Source: Planctomycetota bacterium (GTDB lineage: Bacteria; Planctomycetota; Brocadiia; CAIUPP01). Taken from it: a DNA stretch of 51,621 nucleotides. Made by a program: the position numbers and the translations under genes. This document shows, in pieces, positions 41,975-51,621 of this stretch (positions are counted from its first letter, which is position 1; every line of letters begins with the position of its first letter). Where the stretch lies: contig JAKJEM010000019.1 of the NCBI GenBank assembly GCA_022705425.1, positions 1-51,621 of the forward strand. Direction: 5' to 3'. Under the pieces are notes generated by a model. It had not been told where the DNA came from, searched no databases, and saw only the letters and a list, made by a program, of their open reading frames with translations.

Positions 41975-43942
41975 TCAAGGCCCCTGCGGCGGACGGTTCC
42001 GCGGACCGAAGGGGCGCGGAGGCGCGCCCTCGCGCGGCGCCTCGACGCCGCGCGGGCGTTCATCCGGACGGACCGGCGAGTTTGCCGGGTCCGACGGCTC
42101 GTTCGGGGGCGCGCCGACGGGATCGGACGCGGAAGTGATGACGCACCGGCGCACCTGTGTCTCTCCCTCGGGGCGCGCCGTCAGGGAGAGGAACCCCTGC
42201 GACGCCCGGTTGCCGCGAATCGCTGCCTCCGGCAGTTCCCGCCCGTCCATGGCAGCCGTCACCTGCTCGCCCCGGCGGCGGATAACGATCTGCCGCCATC
42301 GGTCTTCGGGTTCTCCGGGGTTCATCAAGATAACGCGAAGGCTGTTCAGCGGCTGGCGCGGATCCACAATGGCGCAGACGCTCACCCCCCGCGCTTCTAT
42401 CTCGATGTCGAAGTCCCCGTCGAGCCGCATCTGCTGAGCCAGGATGGACACGCGCTTCCCCGGCAGGGTGTGGCGCAACGTCAGCGTTCCCGCCACGAAG
42501 CTGGGCTGCAACTCCGCCATGGGAAGCGGACGATGCGGTTCGCCCTCGACGCCCACCGTCGCCCGCCAGTCTTCGGGGCGGATGACGCGCGCCGTGCGCG
42601 GCAGCGCCTCCGGCTTCGAGGCCGTGCCTGCCGGCGCGGAGGGGGCGGGCGCACGCGCGGGCGTCCTTTCCGACGGTGCGGGCGCGGATGAGGGAACGGA
42701 CGCGGGAGCGGGGCGGACGCCCTGCGCGGACGCTGCGGGAGGGCGTTCTTCGGGCGTCAGGAAATGCCAGAGCACCGCCGCAACGGCCAGCAGTCCCAGG
42801 ACGGCGGCGGCGACGTGCAGCGCCCGCGACGCGCGGCGGGACACGGCGCGCGGGGGCGTCGTCCCGTTCCCTCCTGCGCCGACGGAGGGCGTCATGCGCC
42901 GGAGTTCGGCCAGGACCTCCCCGGCGCTCTGGGGGCGCTCCTCGGGCTTCTTGGCCATCATCCGCCGCACCAGGGCGGCCAACTCCTCCGGAATCTCCGG
43001 GACGGCCTCCCGTGCGTCGGGAATCGGCGCGTTGCTGTGCTGGGTCAGAATCGCAAAGCCCGAATCGCCGTCGTAGGGCGCCCGCCCCGTCAGCATCTCG
43101 TACATCGTGCAGCCGAGAGAGTACAGGTCGCTTCGATGGTCGGCCGCGCGTGCGTTGACGGCCTGCTCGGGCGACATGTAATGCGGCGTGCCCATTCCCA
43201 GGCCCGAAGCCGTCAGCCGCGAGTCCGCATCGAGGTCCTTGGCCAGCCCCAGGTCCGCCAAGCGCGTCACGCCGAAGCGGTCTATCATCACGTTGTCCGG
43301 CTTCACGTCGCGGTGGACGATGCCGTGCCTCTGCGCCACGTCGAGCGCCGCGCACAACTGCTCGGCGACATGCGCGGCCTCGGCGGGCGGGAGGCGGCCG
43401 CGCGCGGCGATCCGCGCTTGAAGCGTTTCGCCGTCCACGTACTGCATGACGATGAAGTGCAGCCCCTTCTCCTCGCCGACGTTCATCACGCCGACGATGT
43501 TCTGGTGTTGCAGGCGCGCCGCCGCCCGCGCCTCCCGCACGAAACGCTCGACGAACCGCGGTTGCGAAGCGGCCAGGTACGGCGGCAGCACCTTCACCGC
43601 CACGGGAATGTCGAGGGCGATGTGGTGGGCCTTGTACACGGCCCCCATGCCCCCCTGCCCCAACTTCCCCTCGATACGGCAGCCGCCCAGTTCCAGACCG
43701 GTCAGGTCCGCCGCTGGCGCAGGGGCCGGCGCGGACGGGGCCGAGGGCGCGGCCGTCAGCGTCGGCGCCTGCGCCGGAGGCGCGTCCGCCCCGTGGCCCG
43801 GCGCATCGGGCAACGTGCGCGCAACGGTGTTCGACGAGAAGATGACCCCGCACTTCCGGCAGCGCAACTGCCGGTTCGGGGGTGCCTCGCCTTCGAGTCG
43901 CAGCCGCGCCTTGCACTTCGGACAGTCGAAAACCGTCGCCAC
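41975..43942 (-). CDS. membrane Ser/Thr protein kinase with zinc ribbon
   Basis: 655 residues, starting with GTG behind GGGAGAA. Zinc ribbon C7-P-K-C10 and C28-R-K-C31 is followed by a Pro/Ala linker. The kinase domain (~85-355) has glycine loop GKLGQGGMGAVYKA, K117, HRDVKPDN (D212), the variant D230-L-G in place of DFG, and GTPHYMSPEQ. A membrane helix lies near 380 (HVAAAVLGLLAVAAVLW), after which a ~170-residue LamG/glycosidase-associated-like sandwich ends the protein outside. It could read a wall or sugar signal and phosphorylate cytosolic targets. Targets are unknown. Confidence 0.93.
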   Translation of the reverse strand: MATVFDCPKCKARLRLEGEAPPNRQLRCRKCGVIFSSNTVARTLPDAPGHGADAPPAQAPTLTAAPSAPSAPAPAPAADLTGLELGGCRIEGKLGQGGMGAVYKAHHIALDIPVAVKVLPPYLAASQPRFVERFVREARAAARLQHQNIVGVMNVGEEKGLHFIVMQYVDGETLQARIAARGRLPPAEAAHVAEQLCAALDVAQRHGIVHRDVKPDNVMIDRFGVTRLADLGLAKDLDADSRLTASGLGMGTPHYMSPEQAVNARAADHRSDLYSLGCTMYEMLTGRAPYDGDSGFAILTQHSNAPIPDAREAVPEIPEELAALVRRMMAKKPEERPQSAGEVLAELRRMTPSVGAGGNGTTPPRAVSRRASRALHVAAAVLGLLAVAAVLWHFLTPEERPPAASAQGVRPAPASVPSSAPAPSERTPARAPAPSAPAGTASKPEALPRTARVIRPEDWRATVGVEGEPHRPLPMAELQPSFVAGTLTLRHTLPGKRVSILAQQMRLDGDFDIEIEARGVSVCAIVDPRQPLNSLRVILMNPGEPEDRWRQIVIRRRGEQVTAAMDGRELPEAAIRGNRASQGFLSLTARPEGETQVRRCVITSASDPVGAPPNEPSDPANSPVRPDERPRGVEAPREGAPPRPFGPRNRPPQGP

Positions 43943-43978
43943 GCCGTTCTCCCATTGCCGGACCGGTCCGCCTGCACC

Positions 43979-44007
43979 AGTCTAGCGCCCCCGCCCGCCG
44001 CTGTCGA
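43979..44007 (-). promoter_or_regulatory. promoter of the Ser/Thr kinase gene
   Basis: Minus-strand TCGACA (44002-44007), 17 bases, TAGACT (43979-43984), 36 bases before the GTG. It nearly abuts the tRNA promoter on the other strand. Confidence 0.55.
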
Positions 44008-44040
44008 GGGCCGCGCGCCATGACTCGCGCAGCAAAGCGC

Positions 44041-44069
44041 TTGACGCCCCCCGAACCTTTCGGCATACT
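44041..44069 (+). promoter_or_regulatory. promoter of tRNA-Arg
   Basis: TTGACG (44041-44046), 17 bases, CATACT (44064-44069), about 35 bases upstream of the mature 5' end. Confidence 0.6.
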
Positions 44070-44104
44070 GAAGATGAAGCGCCTTTCCCTGTCCGTCATC
44101 TCAT

Positions 44105-44181
44105 GCGCCCGTAGCTCAGTTGGATAGAGCGGCGGTTTCCTAAACCGCAGGCCACAGGTTCAAATCCTGTCGGGCGTGCCA
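44105..44181 (+). tRNA. tRNA-Arg (anticodon CCT)
   Basis: All four arms fold. Acceptor GCGCCCG (44105-44111) pairs with CGGGCGT (44171-44177) with one terminal G-U, the D arm has AGCTCAGTTGGATAGAGC, the anticodon stem GCGGT/ACCGC encloses the loop TTCCTAA with anticodon CCT, and the T arm is ACAGG-TTCAAAT-CCTGT. The discriminator is G and the CCA tail is encoded. It reads AGG arginine codons, which look rare in these GC-rich genes. Confidence 0.97.
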
Positions 44182-44187
44182 GTTGAA

Positions 44188-44267
44188 CGCCCCGGGGCGG
44201 ACGCGCGCCGTTCCGGGGCGCGACGTTGTCGGGACCGCCGGCCCTTCCCGGACGCGCGTCGGGCCGG
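44188..44267 (+). terminator. two GC-rich inverted repeats after the tRNA
   Basis: CGCCCCGG (44188-44195) pairs with CCGGGGCG (44213-44220), and CCGGCCC (44238-44244) with GGGCCGG (44261-44267). They probably end the tRNA transcript, though no T-tract follows. Confidence 0.4.
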
Positions 44268-44297
44268 CCGCTGCCCCTCGGTAATTGGTCTTCTGCC

Positions 44298-44326
44298 TTG
44301 CAGGACAGCCTCCCATTTCATACAAT
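44298..44326 (+). promoter_or_regulatory. promoter of the DUF3332 lipoprotein gene
   Basis: TTGCAG (44298-44303), 17 bases, TACAAT (44321-44326). The leader would be about 135 bases long; no structure is recognised in it. Confidence 0.6.
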
Positions 44327-44468
44327 CTACCACATCTTGGAATGGGCGATGATCTCGCGCACGGGACACACTGGGAGGACATGAGACACAAGCGTGAGGC
44401 GTCAGGGTTTCCGTTTCATTCCTTTATCGGAGGGTCTGGCGATGCGGTAGGACTTGGAGAAGCAGGTT

Positions 44469-45005
44469 ATGTCGGTGATGGGCGCGCTGAAGGGGAAGGT
44501 GGCGGTGATGATGCTGGTCCTTCTTCTCCCGCTGGCGCTGGGCGGCTGCTACGGCGGCTTCCCGCTGACGAAGGCGATCTACAAGTACAACGGCGAGGTC
44601 TCGGAGAACAAGTTCGTCAAGACGCTGGTCTTCTGGCTCTTCCTCATCTTCCCGGTGTACGGCATCGGCACGTTCGTGGACGCGATCGTCTTCAACCTGG
44701 TTGAGTTCTGGTCGGGCAAGAAGCTGATGTCCGTCGGCCCGACGACCGACTCGAACGGGAACACGGTGACGTTGACGGCCGGGGCGGACGGGCAGGAGGC
44801 CATCCTGACGGTGTCGCGCGACGGTCAGGTGCTGATGCAGGAGCGCTTTGTGCGCCTGTCCGACGGCTTGATCGAAGTGCGGAGCATGGACGGCGAACTG
44901 CGCGGAAAGGTGACGCGCGCAGCCGACGGCGGCTTCGATCTGCGCGACCAGAGCGGCAACGTCGTGCAGACGATCTCGGCCGGCCAGTTGGTGGCAATGA
45001 AGTAA
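44469..45005 (+). CDS. DUF3332 family lipoprotein
   Basis: 178 residues. Signal peptide with hydrophobic stretch VAVMMLVLLLPLALGG and lipobox cysteine C27 (LALGGC), so it is a likely Lgt substrate. A second membrane segment (~47-75, VFWLFLIFPVYGIGTFVDAIVF) ends in the DUF3332-typical LVEFWSGKK, followed by a small beta-rich domain. The family is uncharacterised. I start at 44469, where GGAG/AGCAGG lies upstream; a TTG at 44454 is open in frame but weakly supported. Confidence 0.82.
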   Translation: MSVMGALKGKVAVMMLVLLLPLALGGCYGGFPLTKAIYKYNGEVSENKFVKTLVFWLFLIFPVYGIGTFVDAIVFNLVEFWSGKKLMSVGPTTDSNGNTVTLTAGADGQEAILTVSRDGQVLMQERFVRLSDGLIEVRSMDGELRGKVTRAADGGFDLRDQSGNVVQTISAGQLVAMK

Positions 45006-45027
45006 GCATTCCGACGTGATCTGCGAC

Positions 45028-45062
45028 GGGCCTCGCCGTCGGCGGTTCCGGCGGCGAGGCCC
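45028..45062 (+). terminator. strong intrinsic-type hairpin after the DUF3332 gene
   Basis: GGGCCTCGCCG (45028-45038) pairs perfectly with CGGCGAGGCCC (45052-45062), an 11-base stem with a 13-base loop, followed by a weak T-rich stretch (TTCTTTC). Confidence 0.65.
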
Positions 45063-45096
45063 GCGTTCTTTCGGCGCTCGCCCGCTTCTTTGCCGA

Positions 45097-45126
45097 TTCG
45101 CGCGCCGAATCGCGTTGTGCTAGAAT
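45097..45126 (+). promoter_or_regulatory. candidate promoter of glnS
   Basis: TTCGCG (45097-45102), 18 bases, TAGAAT (45121-45126), 47 bases before the chosen glnS ATG. The -10 is good, the -35 weak. Confidence 0.4.
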
Positions 45127-45172
45127 CCCCCCCTGTCGCGTCGTCCCGTGTTCTCGAATGCCGGAGTGTGCC

Positions 45173-46885
45173 ATGAAAGACGTCCCCGACCGCGAACCCG
45201 CCACACCGTCGCCTGAACCCACCGATTTCATCCGCGAGGCCGTGCGGCAGGACCTGGCCTCGGGCCGCTTCGCACGCGTCCACACGCGCTTCCCGCCGGA
45301 GCCCAACGGCTACCTCCACATCGGCCACGCGAAGGCCGTCTGGATTGACTACGGCATCGCCCGCGACTTCGGCGGGCTGTTCAACCTGCGCTTCGACGAC
45401 ACGAACCCCGTCAAGGAGGAGCAGGAGTACGTGGACGCCATCGCAGAGGACGTGCGCTGGCTCGGCGCGGAGTTCGGCGACCGCCTCTTCTTCGCGTCGG
45501 ACTACTTCGAGCAAATGTACCGCTGGGCGGAGGACCTCATCCGAAAGGGAAAGGCCTACGTCTGCGACCTGAGCTCGGTCGAAGTCAGCGCGCACCGGGG
45601 CACCCTGACCTCCCCCGGCAAGGACAGCCCCTGCCGCAATCGCTCCGTGGAGGAGAATCTGGACCTCTTCCGGCGAATGCGCGCGGGGGAGTTCCCGGAC
45701 GGTTCGCGGACGCTGCGCGCCCGGATAGACATGGCGCACCCGAACCTGAACATGCGCGACCCGGTCATGTACCGCATCCTGCACACGGAACATCACCGTC
45801 AAGGGAAGGCGTGGTGCATTTACCCCATGTACGACTGGGCGCACGGGCTCGAGGACTCCATCGAGGGTATTACGCACTCCCTGTGCTCCCTGGAATACGA
45901 GAACCATCGCCCGCTGTACGACTGGTTCCTGGAGAACCTGGGAATCTATCGCCCCCGCCAGATCGAGTTCGCCCGCCTGAACATGACGCACACGGTGATG
46001 AGCAAGCGGCTGCTTCTGGAGCTGGTGAACGAAGGCCGCGTCCGCGGCTGGGACGACCCGCGGATGCCCACGCTGGCCGGCCTGCGCCGGCGCGGCTACA
46101 CGCCCGAGGCGATCCGCGTCTTCTGCAAGCGGATCGGGATTGACAAGGCCGACAGTACCGTGGACGTGCAACTCCTGGAGCACTGCCTGCGCGAGGACCT
46201 GAACAAGCGCGCGCCGCGCTTCCTGGGCGTGCTGTGTCCCCTCAAGGTCGTGATTACGAACTACCCCGAGGGCGAGGAGGAGGAACTCGACGCGGTGAAC
46301 AACCCCGAAGACTCCGCCGCAGGGACGCGGAAGGTCCCCTTCTGCCGCGAGTTGTACATCGAGGCGGAGGATTTCGCCGAAACGCCGCCGCCGAAATTCT
46401 TCCGCCTGTCGCCGGGACGCGAGGTGCGCCTGCGTTACGCCTATTACATCACCTGCCGCGAGGTGGTCAAGGACGCCGCCGGGCGTGTGGTGGAGGTGCG
46501 CTGCACCTACGATCCGGCCACGCGCGGCGGCGATTCCCCCGACGGGCGCAAGGTGAAGTCCACGCTGCACTGGGTCAGCGCGCGCCACGCCGTTCCCGCC
46601 GAGGCCCGGCTGTACGACCGCCTCTTCACCGCCTCCGACCCCCTCGACGTGCCCCCCGGCGGCAGCTTCAAGGACCATCTGAACCCCGAATCGTTGCGTG
46701 TCGTCACCGATTGCCGGGTCGAACCGGCGCTCAAGGACGTCCGTCCGGGATTCATCTGCCAGTTCGAGCGGCTGGGCTATTTCTGCGCCGACCCGGACAG
46801 CGCGCCGGGGCGGCCCGTATTCAACCGCGCGGTGACGCTCAAGGACGCCTACGCGCGGGCGCAACGGACGCCGTCCGCCGTTTGA
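45173..46885 (+). CDS. glnS: glutaminyl-tRNA synthetase
   Basis: Charges tRNA-Gln directly. 570 residues, class Ic. The HIGH motif lies in [15 protein letters not shown], with LRFDDTNP and the KMSKS-equivalent VMSKRLLLE; the C-terminal half carries the two beta-barrel anticodon-binding domains ([22 protein letters not shown]). ATG at 45173 has GGAG 7 bases upstream; the in-frame ATG at 45158 does not. Bacteria with GlnRS generally gained it by transfer from eukaryotes and may also keep GatCAB, which is not in this window. secA follows. Confidence 0.97.
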   Translation: MKDVPDREPATPSPEPTDFIREAVRQDLASGRFARVHTRFPPEPNGYLHIGHAKAVWIDYGIARDFGGLFNLRFDDTNPVKEEQEYVDAIAEDVRWLGAEFGDRLFFASDYFEQMYRWAEDLIRKGKAYVCDLSSVEVSAHRGTLTSPGKDSPCRNRSVEENLDLFRRMRAGEFPDGSRTLRARIDMAHPNLNMRDPVMYRILHTEHHRQGKAWCIYPMYDWAHGLEDSIEGITHSLCSLEYENHRPLYDWFLENLGIYRPRQIEFARLNMTHTVMSKRLLLELVNEGRVRGWDDPRMPTLAGLRRRGYTPEAIRVFCKRIGIDKADSTVDVQLLEHCLREDLNKRAPRFLGVLCPLKVVITNYPEGEEEELDAVNNPEDSAAGTRKVPFCRELYIEAEDFAETPPPKFFRLSPGREVRLRYAYYITCREVVKDAAGRVVEVRCTYDPATRGGDSPDGRKVKSTLHWVSARHAVPAEARLYDRLFTASDPLDVPPGGSFKDHLNPESLRVVTDCRVEPALKDVRPGFICQFERLGYFCADPDSAPGRPVFNRAVTLKDAYARAQRTPSAV

Positions 46886-46911
46886 CACATCCGCGCGACG
46901 GGCCGTATATT
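46882..46911 (+). promoter_or_regulatory. promoter of secA
   Basis: A perfect TTGACA (46882-46887), 18 bases, TATATT (46906-46911), about 100 bases before secA. The -35 box overlaps the glnS stop codon. Confidence 0.7.
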
Positions 46912-47011
46912 CAGGGACTGCCGGGCGCGTCGGGGCGTCCGGCGGCGTCTCCGGGCTTTCCTCGCGAACGGGGCCTGCGGAGGCGGTTCTTCCTCTTCTC
47001 GCCGAGGTGTC

Positions 47012-50860
<3,849 letters not shown>

Positions 50861-50904
50861 TGGCGCCTTCCCCCCGCCGCCCTTCGTCCGCGAGAAAGGA
50901 ACGC

Positions 50905-51570
50905 ATGAACGCTCTCCTGCGCGCCCTGCCGTGCGCCGCCCTCCTCGGCGCCGCGCTGTTGCTCCCCGCCTGTACCGGCGCCGCGCCCTTCCAGGGGCAG
51001 ATCGGGTGCGATGACACCCTCCTGCACGCGCGGATCGTCGGCGAGCAACGGAGCATTGCGGGGTTGCGTCTCAACCTCGGCGACGGCTGGAACGAGAACC
51101 TCACCGGCCTCGACGTCGGGATCGTCAATCAACTGCGGCGGCAGTGCCGGGGCGCGCAGATCGGCATCTTCAATGAAGCCGACACCCTGACCGGAGTGCA
51201 GGCGGCCCTGGGCATGAACGGACGGTGGGAATCCACGCACACCGGCGCGCAGGTTGCCCTCTTCTTCAACCTCGGCGGCAAGGAGGTGCGCGGACTGCAA
51301 CTGGCCGTCGCGGCCAACCGCGGCGAGCGCGTGGCCGGGATGCAGATCGGCGCCGTGAACACCGCGCGCGAGATCGGCGGCGCGCAGGTGGGCCTGGTGT
51401 ATAACGACGCGGAGCGCGTCTCCGGCGCGCAGATCGGGCTCGTCAACGAGTGTACCGTGGCCTCCGGGGTACAGGTGGGCCTCCTCAACATCAACCGCAC
51501 CGGCTTCGTGCGCGTCTTCCCGCTGTTCAATTTCTCCGTCCGCGAGCCGGGACCGAACCCCGGCTACTGA
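50905..51570 (+). CDS. lipoprotein with LA_2272-type short repeats
   Basis: 221 residues. Signal peptide with lipobox LLPAC, cysteine C23. The rest is a run of about nine 18-20-residue repeats of the form G-x-Q-h-G-h-h-N (GAQIGIFN, GVQAALGMN, GAQVALFFN, GMQIGAVN, GAQVGLVYN, GAQIGLVN, GVQVGLLN), a regular beta-strand pattern seen in LA_2272 surface-repeat proteins. It probably sits at the outer membrane surface; function unknown. GAAAGGA precedes the ATG at 50905; in-frame sequence upstream belongs to secA in another frame. It lies 44 bases after secA. Confidence 0.83.
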   Translation: MNALLRALPCAALLGAALLLPACTGAAPFQGQIGCDDTLLHARIVGEQRSIAGLRLNLGDGWNENLTGLDVGIVNQLRRQCRGAQIGIFNEADTLTGVQAALGMNGRWESTHTGAQVALFFNLGGKEVRGLQLAVAANRGERVAGMQIGAVNTAREIGGAQVGLVYNDAERVSGAQIGLVNECTVASGVQVGLLNINRTGFVRVFPLFNFSVREPGPNPGY

Positions 51571-51600
51571 GGACAGCCTCGGGCACTGGAAGGGATCCCC

Positions 51601-51621
51601 ATGCGACAGATTCGCGTCGGC
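51601..51621 (+). CDS. start of a further gene, truncated by the window
   Basis: ATG at 51601 preceded by GAAGGGA at suitable spacing, then MRQIRVG to the window edge. Too short to identify. Confidence 0.4.

Overview
The window is GC-rich, gene-dense bacterial chromosome with no phage, insertion-sequence, CRISPR or rRNA signal. A KDO-activation gene (kdsB) points to a Gram-negative, lipopolysaccharide-bearing cell. A type IV-like prepilin protein ending in an H-x9-DG module, a zinc-ribbon Ser/Thr kinase with a DLG motif, a very long SecA and many sugar-active enzymes (GH42-like, GH28, GH172/DUF2961, paired Gfo/Idh/MocA dehydrogenases and sugar isomerases) suggest the Planctomycetota/Lentisphaerota/PVC neighbourhood or a similar uncultured heterotroph such as Hydrogenedentota or Sumerlaeota. 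This placement is inference from gene content only.

Layout. 3-3395 (+): 5'-truncated GH42-like glycosidase. 3591-5297 (+): panC-lgt behind a clear sigma70 promoter. 5282-11032 (-): response regulator with zinc ribbon, glycosyltransferase, kdsB, pyrG, DUF1844 protein and YdcF-like membrane protein; PyrG makes the CTP that KdsB uses. 11244-12491 (+): GH28 pectinase-like enzyme, facing a GntR regulator/prepilin-like gene pair (14894-12568, -). 15176-26102 (+): an eight-gene sugar cluster with a tandem amidohydrolase, DegT aminotransferase, nucleotidyltransferase, galactokinase-pyrophosphorylase fusion, two Gfo/Idh/MocA oxidoreductases and two TIM-barrel isomerases. 28940-26370 (-): sensor phosphatase of the RsbU type fused to an RsbW-type ATPase domain. 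29785-29144 (-): thiE. 29977-34100 (+): purF, purM, a nitrilase-family amidase and nnrE. 43942-34109 (-): Ser/Thr kinase, GH172-like enzyme, polyprenyl synthase, long RmlA-type nucleotidyltransferase, TPR protein, Ycf46-like AAA+ ATPase and a PH/propeller membrane protein. 44105-51621 (+): tRNA-Arg(CCT), DUF3332 lipoprotein, glnS, secA, a repeat lipoprotein and the first codons of one more gene.

The most striking objects are: (1) a SecA of 1282 residues whose extra length looks like tandem copies of the helical wing motif; (2) a single protein carrying a galactokinase followed by a GlmU-like nucleotidyltransferase, the opposite order to the known FKP fusion; and (3) a GntR promoter with overlapping inverted repeats just downstream of the -10 box. 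Vegetative promoters (TTGACA/TATAAT type) stand out well against the GC-rich background and are listed individually. No stretch longer than about 300 bases lacks a gene.
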